This document shows, piece after piece, positions 36,911 through 49,925 of a DNA stretch of 64,000 nucleotides. The position numbers and the translations under genes are program-made. Source of the DNA: Temnopleurus reevesii (taxonomy: Eukaryota > Echinodermata > Echinoidea > Temnopleuroida > Temnopleuridae); the NCBI GenBank assembly GCA_036244855.1, contig BQKZ01001371.1, forward strand, positions 14,102 through 78,101, read 5' to 3'. The notes under the pieces were generated by a model. It was not told the origin of the DNA. It saw nothing but the letters and a program-made list of their open reading frames with translations, and did no database searches. Position 1 is the first letter of the stretch, and every line of letters begins with the position of its first letter.

Positions 36911-39900
36911 CCTGCAGGAATTCAATAGAGTGGAGCGCCCGCAGCGAAGATATCCAAGTATAATTGGGTTTTTAGCGCCATGAGCAACGCGGTCGCGAGA
37001 GAAGAAATAAAAATGACCTTGATTGTTGGGAGCTAATATCGAGTTGAATAAGGATAAAGATAACAAGTGAGCGTGATCAGATTTGTCTCATTGTCATGTC
37101 AGACGAGACTGATGCAATCATCTTCTGATCGTGTAGCATTTTTATGTGTCTGTAAATAAGATACAATAACAGAGGCTTGCCGGTAAATGTCATTCATATT
37201 CTATTCATAAATATATTACTTTTATTCGTTCCGGGAATGATGTGTTTACAACAAACGGATCTTTTGCTGCTTAACTTTTTTGTTTTATATTTAACACATT
37301 GATAACAAAAGCAGCATCACCTCAGTTTTCAAAAGTTGATATGCTATTGAAAATCATTTACAAATGTAATGCAGATTTGAATGGGCACAATTTTTCTAAA
37401 ATGACAATTTCTTAAAAGAAAATAAACAACTAATTAATATTGGAAGTGACTTTTTAAAATATGGCAGCAGAGTCGCCAGAAAACTTATTTTAACATACTT
37501 GTATATATAAGAGAGATAAACAGAGCGTGTCTGTGGAAAGAAGAACAAATTGTCTGATCAAGATGTGATGTCATAATCTGTCCCTCTTACCATGCTTACT
37601 ATTCATTCTTTAAAGGAGCCTATATATACTCCCACATGCTACAGTAAAAACATCGTGTTGTATTTTTCTGGTGTGTGTGTTCTTTCATTTGTATACACAT
37701 TCCCATCTGTTAAGGGTCGGTGTACTACATGGTGTTATTCATTCGAACATCCGGTGAAATGATAAAAAAAACATTAGTATTGTTGGTGAATAAGTCATGT
37801 AATGTAGTCCAGCATACGAAATAATGATTACCTTTAGTAATAGTACGCTCAACACTATAACAAAGCACACTTTAAAACTCTTAAAACTTTAAATTTAAAG
37901 AGACTGATGGCAGCAAAATAAATAAATGTAAACAAAAAACGTGAAAAAAAATGATATTTAACAGATAATTTATGACAATTATTTAAAATTTACATACGTT
38001 TTGAGAGTCCATCGGAAGTCTCGATTACTAATTATTGTTTCCCTAAATGGTTTAAGATATGTAATTCATATGGTGTTCGGAGAGCTATTTTTGCATTATT
38101 ATATCATGAATTATATGGAATGGTGTATATATATATTAACTTGTGTATGGAAGTTTGGAAGTTTCCGTTCCATACTTCTGTATCTGTTACATTTCTTGAA
38201 ATAAAATCGCAAATAACTATGGCGGGAATGATTAATCAAAATATCATATACCTGAATAGATAATTACTATAATTATAAAAGGGATTTTTAAAGAAGACGC
38301 CATATATCACATCAATATTAAGATATTAACATAACAGGAACCTGAACTCTTCTCTTATTGATTGCTTTGAGTTTTCTTCCTCAAATGTTAGGAAAGAAGA
38401 AACTTTCAACCTACATGCGGTTTGACATTTCAAGACGTGCTATATAGGATGAACCTAAACCGCGCAGGTTGAAAGGCGAATATATTCACAGCTTCTAAAG
38501 CAAGTGCGAAAGAAATAACATCCCGCAGCAGTATGGTAACAGTTGAAATAAGCAATGTCGACAAGCGAAAGAAACGAATTAATCGGGGTATTAAACCTGA
38601 TGATGCCTCTCCCGCTGTTTCACACATACACACCAGACATAGAAAGGTGCAGCATATCCTTCTGCTATGGCAAAGGTAAAGGACTCAAGACATTCGATTG
38701 CTAGTGTAGAAAGAATAAATCCCTTGTGGCGACATCACGTTGGCGCGAAAACGAATTTATGGATAGTAGCAATGAACATGCGTCTTGCTACTTGTTCTAC
38801 CTTTTACATGTATACATCGGGCGTCAGTGGGAGGACGGTGAAAGAACGATATTCAGGGGGCCATAAATCTCATATTCGGTGAATTAATCAGCTGTATCCT
38901 TCATTGACGGATGGCGTTTACTTAGAAATACACATGCGCATATGTATCAAAGCTGCTGTAAAGCTCATAATGCAGAGTTTAGGATTTGAAAATCTTATAC
39001 ATGATTCCACCGAATCCCATAATGACCTTAGTTGAATGCAAATCTCAATGGACGTTAGGAATTATTTAATGGCAAAATAAAATAAGTGCGAATCCAGCCT
39101 AAGGTTATGTAAATATTTCACACTCATCCCCCAAACACTTAGCGACATGACGGTAGAAGGGGTTGGGAAAGGCACCCCGAGGAGAGGACCCAGAGAGTAC
39201 GAGGTGATGTCAAACCTTACCCATGTTTAGATTGTAAACATTATTCACATTTAATATTCAAGCTAGTCCACTGGAGCAGAGAGAATTCTCAACAAATTCA
39301 ATTCCAACCAACAGGGATTGAACGGGGAAATACTGCACTGGTCGATGGTATTTGCAAGCCGAATTATAAGCATGTGTAGTTTAGCAATATACAAATATGT
39401 ACCCATCTTATGTAGATATGAATATACTGATTTCGTAAAGGTTTTCATTTTCAATGATGAAAATATATTTTTCCTTTTTACTATCAATATTATAACTAGC
39501 GACAATATACGATTACAAACTAATGCAAAATACCATCACATTCTTCAACATACTCAAAATTTCTTTATATCATCGAATAGTAAAAATTACAAAAATATTG
39601 TCATCAACACGCAGAGCTTCATGACTGCAACATTAATTGTGTTTGCAAATCAATATACATGGTATTAAATTTGGAATTATGAAATATTAAAGCAATGATT
39701 ACCATAAACAAATTCAGGAGAAATAATCCAATCTATAATTGGACACCATTACTGGACACTATTTTGCCGCCTGACAATGCCTTGCGGCGGAGTTGTTAGA
39801 ACACTGGAGGGCGTCGACCTCATGTAATACGAGAGACAGAGAAAGATGAAGAGTCTACTGTACTAGATTGCCTCTTATATGAGGAAGGTTGATCCATCGA

Positions 39901-42900
39901 ATTACCTATAACAAATAGCAATCTTGAACGGAAAACAACTTGATTACTATCGGATCGAAAAGACGGGAAACTGAAATTCACTTACAAGATAGATGGTGGT
40001 AGAGGGGACTGACCGGGAAATATTCAGATTTAATTGATTTCTGACACCAAAAAAAAAATGGATGATGAGACTTCGTTATTTGATGAAAATTAAAAAGTAC
40101 ATTAATAATCTTGCCGCCTAGTAGAATCGATTGAAAATGGGGGAAAGTTTTTCAATTATCGCTGTTGATGCTAACAAGTGGTTTGTGGCGAATGAAAAAT
40201 CTTATTATTTGACATGTTTGTCTCATTCTCCATCAAATCAAATTATGAATTGAAAATCACAGCCATCTTTAGTCTAATATCTGAAAATTTACAATAATGA
40301 CAAATCCGTCTATCTGAGAAGAGTTAAACATTAAAAAAAAACCCACTCAAACCCCTCAGAATATATGTTGCAAATAGAACCTTTCGAATGTCTTATTAGC
40401 AAGCTATGTTGAAGAAGTCAAACGTATCAAAAACATGCCCTCTGTGCCATATTCCGGTTCACGGGCCGACATCTAAGCAGAGAATAGCCTGCTGGCCTCT
40501 ACTTCAATGCTATTAAACGGTGCAAAACGACATGAAACCAAAACCGATTTCTCTTCTTTACTTACACTAGTTTCCACAAGTGTGAAGCCCCCTTATTGAG
40601 TTGTCCTAGATTTCTAGCGGGGTTGTTCTAGATTCCCTTTTCAGTTTGCTGGTTTGCGATCACCGTCGTTAAATATCCATTACAAGGTGGTGTTGCTGAT
40701 TAATCGTGGACAAATCACACTGTAGTCCCACCCAGCGCAATATTTGTTCGTCATTTGCATCAACATTGGGGTCACATAAAGGGATTGCCATTATCTTTTT
40801 AAAGCAGTAACGGAATGGCTTTACATGAAAAATGAGCTATACATCGATCAAGTGCTAAGGATCTCCATTCATTAAACTTATCATAGTCAAAGCTTTAAGT
40901 TATGGGAAAATCCCCGAATTAATACATTGTGGGATCAACATTTATAAAAGGCGTACATATTTGCTAATTTCACGTTTCATGATGCATTTGAACGGAAAAG
41001 TGTTAGCTGTAAATGATTAATGAAATTTATTATCGAAATTTTATGCTTGAGTATAAGATTCCAAAGTCATATGCATGGACGGTCAAGAAATCGTTTCTGG
41101 AAATTTAATTATCCGTATGATACAGGTGAGCAAGTCGATCCATTCTTTAGTCCCTTGTCGCTAGACTCTATTGTATTCCATCAACCCCCAGGGTTCGTTT
41201 CGCAGAAGACCTTGACATTTGAAACCCAATCTCCGACTCATTTCTCATTCGCTGTCTTCATCTCCTCTCACGTTTAAGGAGAAGGATAAAGGAGTAATCT
41301 TATCTAAGATTAACGGATTGATTGATTGAATTGAGGGGGAACTGGGAATTCGATTATCGTTCAGTTTATCCTGAAGTACTCATTTTCACATTCTTCCATA
41401 TTCATGCTCACGGTGATTATAATATATCTTAGCCTACCGAAGAAACACCATCTGTATATGTTTAACAACTTCATTCTAAGACAGAAAAGAACAAGAAAGG
41501 AAATAGGATTTCAGAAAATGTCTGAATTGAAGTTGAATCATGCCAAAATATTTAAGGACTAAATTAACTCACCAGTATTGTATGCCGTTAACAACCCCAC
41601 TTAAAACAAAACAATCAATTTTGTTTTTATTTAAATTTTGTTTTTATTTAAATTCATTTTTATGCCTTCATTACCTCATGGATTAAAACAAATATTTATA
41701 TGGATTGAAGGTATGGACTTGGAAAAGTCATGATGCAAAAATTGATGTGGAACGAGCTGATGTATTCACGAATTGCTTTACACACAATAAATATAAATGT
41801 GTAGGAAATAAGGAATAATAAGCTTATATTTGCTTGAAAATATCAACCAACCATTATTCCAACAGAGCGATAGAGAATTGGAGATGGGTGGAGTTTCTAG
41901 TGGGATGGGGACTCGCAATCATTTTGCACGTAGGGCGGTGTGCTATTGAAGAAAACGATGCACGGGGTTATTTTTGTTGTGCGATAATTAATCAATTTCT
42001 AGTTAATTTTATTCAGGCCACCTATGAACATGATCTAATTTGCTATTGAAAAACTCAATTATGGTTTAATCTTTATTGCAACTCTTGAAGTAGGAATATC
42101 TGAAGCGCCGTTTAAATTGAAATTATGACAATTATCAACATGCAAATCGAGCATACAGGTTTTTTTTTTAGTTGTTATCCTTCAATTTCAATTTCAATCT
42201 GGCACGACGGGTTTCCAAAAGAAAAAAAATTTGCCATGACTATCAAGAGGGATACCAAGATGAATCAGAGAGCATAGTTTGAGGCTGGATGATTTGTTGA
42301 GAAGAATTTAATTCCTCTATCAATCCCTCTCATGTTATCCACTATGGCGCCTTTGTTTTTACCCCTTCAATGTGAGCGCGTCACGCCATGAGTCTCCGTC
42401 AGACACCACTGCCCAATATACCCTCGCAACTTCACACTGCATGGAACTATTGCAGTCCCGTCTAACCCACTGGCCTTGCCTTCCCTTATCGAGTGGCGTC
42501 GATGACTTCTTAGCTGGCAGTGTGGACGGTACTTGATGCGTGTGTAAAAGCTCCCATGTGACTAGTGATAGTGATGGGGAGCGATGAGGATGTGATGTGA
42601 GGTAAGGGCTATGAATATTAGAAGCCTCTATCTTCGCACCTCCTCATATTATCATAACGACTCTTCGACTTGTTGCTCCTCATACCTATACAATGAAGGG
42701 AATCGTGTATTCAATTCCAGACGATTATGTTAATGTAGACAAATGACTGAGTACTCGCTCTTTTAACGACCGTCTAGGTTTTCCCCCTGTGCGAGTCCTT
42801 TTGCAAATGCAGAATAAAGAATTATTCATAATGCAGTTACTGTATGTATGGTAATGTGGATTAACCAAGCTAAACGCAATAATAACATCGTGATTTATTT

Positions 42901-43930
42901 CTTATAAAAAAATCAACTTGTCAATTATTTAATAATAATGACTATGACGACGATGATGATGATAGTTTTGATGATTGTGATTACAATAATGAAAACGAAT
43001 TAAAAAAATAGTTATACAAAAAATAAAATTGATATACATAGCGCCAAATTTGCCATTATTATTGGATCTCCATGCCATTCATCGGATTATTAGAGCGACT
43101 TAGACATCGCTTTAGTACCTGACAGTGCAGACAATTCTCTATTTTTTATCCTTTAACAAAATGGATATAATTTGAACCGCGATGACCATCTGATTAAACG
43201 CGAGAGACAAAAACATTACAACAAATCGAAAATAGTATAGCACAATATAAGTTGTTCCTAGATGTACGCACGACTCTACACATGACTAGTGACACTTTTC
43301 ATCACTCAATGATAATCACTGTAGGTGAATCGTAAATGAGAAGGATAACCAGTCGTTAGTAAAGTCGCGAATAGGTATACAAGCAGCTTTAGGAAACATT
43401 TATGTTCAGAGTTCGTTCTCGTATCATCTATTATAGAATACTTCATTTTGAATATAATTTTTGTCACCAGAATTATTATCAAAAAGGGAACGAGAACTCG
43501 ATTTGAAACCATGCAACACAGCATCATATCCATGGCAATGGTCGCCTTGAACAAGACCGGACCTCATCAAATAACCATTATTTGTCTGTACAAAAACATT
43601 CACCTCTTTATTTCTGCAGATTTCCTCTCGGTCTCTTTCAAGTTCAATTTAGGTAGAAATGAGAGAGATTATTGGTTATGGGTGGACAGAGGGATAGGCC
43701 TCTTGGCTCAATATTTGGCCTGCAATCAACGTTTCCGGTTTCGTGTTCACAATCGTCGTCATCAAATGAAAGAAGAGAAACGAGAAAGGTTACGTCCTAA
43801 AGATAAATGTATTCATTACTTGGTGCTGTGTCAAGTGACCCGACTTTAACGGACTCCCGCCTGGCATGCACAGTTCCATACCAAGTGAAATGCAGTTGTG
43901 CATACTCCTATCTTCAATCTATGTTCTTAA
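36905..43930. other. Long noncoding stretch
   Basis: I find no SINE, foldback element or coding-like frame of note. It contains a 19-codon upstream frame (36981..36922, minus) before the candidate first exon and a short direct repeat of TTTTGTTTTTATTTAAAT near 41620-41655. Frames of 80-133 codons near 39318 and 43448 have no recognisable domain. Confidence 0.5.
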
Positions 43931-44520
43931 AGGGGAACTACTCTCAGAGATTAAATTGCTCTCATTAAATGAAAAAAATAAGATGAACAAAGTGTGAAAA
44001 TTTGAGCAAAATCGGATTATCCATTCAAAAGTAATGAATTTTCAAAGTTTAGATTTACACCCCTCATGGGCTCCTTAAATTGGCAAACGTACAGGCAAAA
44101 AGTGGCTGCCAACATGGAGAACTCTCCATTCGCTTTGTACACAAAATTTCACATCTTCCTCTTTTTGCAGAAAAGTAGACAAAATTTTGTTTCTTCGGTT
44201 AAATATATTATAACCACATTGATTCTGCGAGCATTCCAGAAAGAATGGCGTTGATTCCTCCTTTGAAATATGATATTGCTTTATTTTCAATAAATTCATA
44301 TACAAAGTGAATAAGGAGTTCTCCATGTATGACATCACAGATTATGATAATTAGCTATACGCATGCCAATTCAAACATGCCCAGCACAGGTGGAAATGAT
44401 AACTTTGAAAATTCATAACTTTTGAACGAATTATTCGATTTTGCTCAAATTTTCACAGTTTGTTTATCTGATTTATCTCAATTTACTGACCATATATTAT
44501 TATCTGGGTGTAATTCCCCT
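43931..44520. mobile_element. Family D foldback element, second copy
   Basis: About 590 bp between TTAA at 43927-43930 and TTAA at 44521-44524. The ends AGGGGAAC and TTCCCCT are complementary. The same subterminal blocks as at 16896-17389 are present in inverted pairs: GTGAAAATTTGAGCAAAATC with TTTTGCTCAAATTTTCAC, and TTCAAAAGTAATGAAT with CATAACTTTTGAACG. The interior differs in length and carries no transposase frame. Confidence 0.9.
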
Positions 44521-44711
44521 TTAAGCTACACAGATTATTGCAAAGGATTTAAAGCACATCTACCGATTTAGAAAAATATGAATTTTTGTGATATAATACA
44601 TGATTATCTTTTTTCTTTAAGAATTATGTCTAGAGCTTGCTGGAACGACAGTTTGCAAAAAGTGACTCCTTGTAGTTTTATAATCGCTATAGTTATTACT
44701 TTTGTAATGAA

Positions 44712-44740
44712 CATTATTACTATTATTACTTTTATTATTA

Positions 44741-44793
<53 letters not shown>

Positions 44794-44872
44794 GTTATTA
44801 TCATTATTATTATTATTATTGTTCTTCTTCTTCTTCTTCTTCTTATCATTATTATCATTATTACTATTATCG
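44712..44872. repeat. Long (ATT)n/(TTC)n microsatellite
   Basis: About 110 bases of ATT-type triplets with ATC variants, then a TTC run near 44821-44845, then ATT again. The apparent Ile-rich frames on both strands are produced by the repeat. Confidence 0.95.
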
Positions 44873-47422
44873 ATAACCGATTACCCTTGTATTAATTCAT
44901 TGAATCCCGACTACCCTTTGACACCAAAGCTTTGTCTGTAACTATTCCTCTCGTGTCAAACTAGATAGATTAAGCCCATGCTTTCGCCTGAATTAAGGTA
45001 AATTATCTTCGATGATGGTGGCTGATCCCGGTACTGGGTTTCGGTGATAACGGTAATAATGGATCGCATCTATGTCATTAGTGGTTCTTCCTAGCCACGC
45101 GTGAAACCCAACTCGCCTCATCATCCAGCAAACCGAGATAAGGGAGCGCATCCTTCGAATTGCCAATGGGCAACATGTGCGATTTCCAAACCACGACCAA
45201 TGCGACCTATCTAGTTTAATTTGCATCGCCATTTCACAGCACTGGTCTGCATCGCATGCGGACAGATATGATTCAGAGACATTCTAATATCGAGGCCTGC
45301 GCTGATTAGTCTCGTAATGCACAATTATGTGATTAGAATGCTACGGGAGACGAAAATTAGATTCGAAAGCCGGGATTTGAAGTGCGGATTCCCAAACAAG
45401 GTTATTTGTGTGTCAATTAGCATCAATAATACAGCTTTCAGTAATGAGATTTGGCAGGAGAAAGAGAATATTCAACAAGTAGTGAAAAGAATAATGGAGG
45501 TTAAAAGCATGTGGCTAGATTGCAAGGAAGATAATGCAAGCGTTGATGTACGGTACCGCTTCCTTTTATTGCAATCTAATAAAAATCAGCAAGAATTTCA
45601 TCCACAATGTGCTGCACCATACCCAAGTGATTTAAATTGGCACCGTATAGGATAAGAGCCGTGGAATTATGTAGTCATCATCCACTTTAGTTGCATACAA
45701 TTATATAAGCCGGACAATAAACATTTTATAAGCTGTTGATACCTACATTAACAAAATATCGAGTAATCAATGATCGCTGTTCAAGGCAATGCAGAATCTA
45801 AGGCATGAATGAAATAAAATGTAATTTAAAAAAAATTGAGTATGAGAAATAGGATTTGGCTTTCATTCAGCAGATTCTTGCTCGATAGTTTATATGAACA
45901 TAATTACCTGTCCCTCATGGAATTTTTCTTTTAATTTATGTGATGCTATTGAATCTGCAATTCAATAATGATGTAATAATTTGTGTATATACATATTGCA
46001 TGGTTACCATCGAACAAGTTAGAAATGCAAGTAGTGAAATTTATTGTTTGCAATGACAAGTCGTCTAGACATTGGCAAAAAAAAGGCAAACGTGTATGCA
46101 ATGAATAAACGCGTATTGAGATGTCATTGAAGGATTAACAGTTTGGAAAGTGGAAAAGATTGTGCGTCTTTGAGACGTCTGCCTGATTACACAGAGTCTG
46201 AAGTTTGATGTGACCAGATCGACACGTCTGTCTTCTCTAAAGCTCCCGATGGGATCAAACTCGAAAATTACATCAGACTTTGTGACTGGTTGAATATAAT
46301 CAAGTGCTGTTTGCTCGCATGTATTGGGATGAGGAACGTTTATCAGTCCATTGTGCAGCCTATTTTTCCATGGCCGACAAGACGGCGGCGACAAGCAAGA
46401 CCACAATCCACAGCATTCCACAAAAATCAATTTAAAACGAAATTCAATTGGCTCAGATTCTATTTCATCACATTTCATTTTGAAGTTGAAGGTAATAAAT
46501 GAAGACGACGATAGATAGAGGGGTGGATTTGTGATTGGTGGAGGGAATATATCAGGAAGGTATGAGGTATAAATAGAAGGGGTTTGTGACGTGACCCTAT
46601 ACAGACATCACGTTCATTTTGCCATAGTATGTGCAGAGAACCATACAGCATGAGAATCTTGACAGTGTGCTACAAGTCGACGCAGAAACATAGTATGCTC
46701 ACTGCTACAAGCACCATACATGCTGTACATAAATCAATATTCTTGCATGTCTATATGCATCACAATGTTACTCAGACTGCACGCTACTTCTTCTGCAACC
46801 TCATTCTTAGGGAGTCTTTAGATGAGCTAGTGGTTTGTTTATCATTTACACAATTTAGCATGCTTACATAATCAGTGAAATGCGCTTGATACTGGTAAAA
46901 AATGCTTATCTATTTCACAAAACGATAATTAAACAAAGGAAGACGTATATAGACAGGTGTAATTCTATTATAATGATCATAACAGTACAATCGGGCCTGA
47001 ACTAAACGAACACAATTGTACTGAGAAACAAACGAAACGAAAAAAAATAAACAAAGAAAAATGGGAAACCCCCGGATTGTTAAATGATATCGATTGGAAT
47101 ATGTCATTCTACAGCACCAGCAAAAAGTAAAACAAACATAGTATCGAATTACAATCATTCTTAGCCACAAATATATTTAGGCTGTTAAAACGGCATCAAT
47201 GTCATACCAAGCCTATACAGTTGTTCATTTCTGCAAATCTAGTTGTGGTGAATATAATCAACTCGTATCTATATTAACATCGAATTCCAACACATATGGG
47301 CATGTAAATCGGTGGTAAAACCTGGCTTTGAAAGTATCAATGAAAAGGGCATCGAAAGATTTCCTAATGCTGTAAAATAGCTTTTCAAAGCAATGATATT
47401 CATGTCACCTGTCCTCAGAATA

Positions 47423-47423
<1 letters not shown>
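44873..47423. other. Noncoding stretch
   Basis: A weak SINE remnant lies at 45587-45640. A 137-codon minus-strand frame at 46065-46478 has no recognisable domain. Confidence 0.5.
45587..45640 (+). mobile_element. Decayed SINE body fragment
   Basis: AATCAGCAAGAATTTCATCC followed by ACAATGTGCTGCACCATACC matches the family body block with several substitutions. Neither end of the element is recognisable. Confidence 0.55.
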
Positions 47424-47424
<1 letters not shown>

Positions 47425-47463
<39 letters not shown>

Positions 47464-47482
47464 GAGAGGGAGAGAGAGAGAG
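47425..47482. repeat. (GA)n microsatellite
   Basis: A nearly pure AG run with two GGGGAGAGGG interruptions near its 3' end. Confidence 0.95.
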
Positions 47483-49226
47483 CTGGATAGACAGAGGGGG
47501 AGGTGAGCCCTGTGTCGCAAGGTTAGAATGAATTATCTCCACAGTCGCTTATCATATTCAGGGGCATCAATATTTTAGTATTGAGAGAGGCTATATCTAG
47601 AGCAGAATGGCGTATATGGAAGGCCGTTTTAAATCTTGATCATCCGCTTAAGTACCCGCCAAATTCTGTATAGATTTTTTCCCTGAAAGCATACATATTT
47701 GTAAGGCCTTCGAGCTATGCCTTTTAGTGGTGTAATCTAAAGGGTACCGAGTATTGCGCTATGGACGAGAGACACGGTGATGACAAATAAACAAAAATGG
47801 TTTTTGTGCAATTCGTACTGAGATTGTTTTCAATTGTATAATGATTTATGTTCTTTTAAGTTATCAAATTAAATGAAATACCCTTTTTTAAATATATAAA
47901 TTATTTTGTATATGGTGTATTTCATGAACTTGTTACTCTGAACTTGATTTTGTGTTTGAATTAAATGTGACACTAATTATTCTATCTTGAACATAGAATC
48001 ATAATGTTCTTTTTTATCATAACCTATTGCAATTCGCCCACAACGTAGTCCACGTTGCTATAAATAGCACTTTACCTTTTATACAACACTTTCAATATTC
48101 TGTGTATTTTCCTTTGTACCTGTGCTGATCCCCCAGGATATGACATCCACAAGTGGGCCAGAAATATGAGCCTCTCTCTACTCCTAGTCGCATTTCTCCT
48201 TTTTTGTGGAAGTTTACAGAGGTAGAATTTCATAGTTTCTGTGGCTGGTTTTACACGACCGTGAAACTTGAATAAACATAGATTGCCCTGACACTCCGTC
48301 GTGTGATGTGCTGGGGTAGCTGTTAAGGAGAGAAAGCAGCACGCCACAGTTGGAATTTACATCCAACCCACCTTGTACGGTCACGATTGAAAGGTTTTTA
48401 GTATTGATAAACATGCATGTAAGCATTGTGGAGAATACGCCATACTTTAAAATAACGAAAGTCGGTACTGATAAAAAAATCCCCCTTTTCTCTGTATTAA
48501 TGTTTTGCTCCCCTAATATACTTCCATGTTGATAATCTATGTGAGAAAATCTGAGCAAAATAAGTTAGGAAACACTAATTTACTTCAATATTAGGTGCAT
48601 ATTTCCTTATCCAAAGCTATTCATAAAAGAGGAAATAATACAGTGATGCTGATGAGAGGAGTTTGAAACGCCCAAATCGTTTCACATGTTATAAGGAACA
48701 ATTCGTAATACAGGTGAGTGCGTTCATATCTATACCTTAGACAACAATAATTGTATTGGTATTCCATGTAATATTATAACGAAGGTGAATCTTCAGGCGT
48801 GTTTTTACCAAAATCAGCCTGTAGAATGTTAAAATACATTTTTATTTCACTTCTTTCTGGAAGGGTAATTTGGTACGGATTGCATAATTCGCTGGACATT
48901 CACGTTTCAGTAAGTTACACATAACTTAGTTAGTCCGGCATGCATGAATACTGTTATGGCATTATGGGATAATAATCTTTTTTCTAAGATTATTCAGTTT
49001 TAAGTTGTTAAGTTGTCGCAGAAATCATACTTTAAAAAATGAGTAATACCCAAAAGAGATTTTGTCTCAGGGTGACGCAGGGGAACGTATGACTGAGGCT
49101 GAACGTAATGCGCTTAATGCACGAAATGATATGTGAGCATCATCAAAGTGTCTCCTCTTCATATTTCTGCACAATGGGAGAGTGGAATGAATTGAATTTA
49201 AGTTTACATTGCCACTTGAACGCAAT
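47483..49226. other. Noncoding stretch
   Basis: No repeat element or gene signature is recognised. Frames near 48072-48558 lack recognisable domains. Confidence 0.5.
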
Positions 49227-49402
49227 TGTGTGTGTGTATGTGTACATGTGTGTGTGTGTATGTGTGTTTGTGTGGTGTGTGGTTGGTGTGCGCGTTTGGA
49301 AAAAATGTGTGTATGTGCGTCTGTGTGTGTGTTTGTGTGGATGTGGGTGTGTGCGCGTTTGGAAAAATTATGTGTGTGTGTGTGTGTGTGTGCGCGTGTG
49401 AG
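49227..49402. repeat. GT-rich minisatellite-like tract
   Basis: (GT)n sequence with an embedded duplicated block: GCGCGTTTGGAAAAA occurs near 49290 and again near 49353, about 63 bases apart. A larger unit has therefore duplicated within the microsatellite. Confidence 0.9.
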
Positions 49403-49738
49403 TCTTGAGATGCATGTCCACATGGGACATTGAAGCGTTCTAGGATGGAAGCTGGTGTCCATTTGGGACATTGATAGGGGTGTGTTATGAGGAGAGACGG
49501 GTGACGAGCAGGTGGATGAACTGACACTGTGATCTGATACAGTGCCATAGATTAAGTGGACTTCATCTCAAAATTACTCGTCTATACCTCCCACATTTAC
49601 AAGGGATGGGAGAGAGAAGAACGAAGAGGAGTTACATCAATGTATCTGGAAGGTTTTCATCATGGCATGTATGGGAATCATTTGCATTGCAATGGGTAGA
49701 GACTACATTACTGAGTGACAGTAAGGGATTCAATGTGA

Positions 49739-49835
49739 GGGAGAGATAGAAAAAGAGAGGACGAGACAGATGGAGAGAGAGAGAGGAGAGAGAGGGAAAG
49801 AGAGAGAGAGAGAGAATGAGAGAGAGAGAAAGAGA

Positions 49836-49873
<38 letters not shown>

Positions 49874-49925
49874 ATTTGAGAAAAGCAAGAAAGTTTGACG
49901 GAGAGAAACTGAGGGGAAATGGATA
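49739..49925. repeat. Long polypurine (GA)n tract
   Basis: About 190 bases of almost pure A and G on the plus strand with (GA)n blocks and G or A runs. It creates Ser/Leu-only frames on the minus strand. Confidence 0.93.

Noticed and set aside
44578..44895. Ile-rich open frames on both strands
   Set aside because: They are direct translations of the ATT-type microsatellite, with no unique sequence outside it.
46065..46478. 137-codon minus-strand frame
   Set aside because: No domain is recognised and the composition matches the flanks. The length is compatible with chance in AT-rich DNA of this size.
47063..47072. NF-kB-like GGGAAACCCC site
   Set aside because: A degenerate ten-base motif is expected by chance in 64 kb, and no promoter context is visible.
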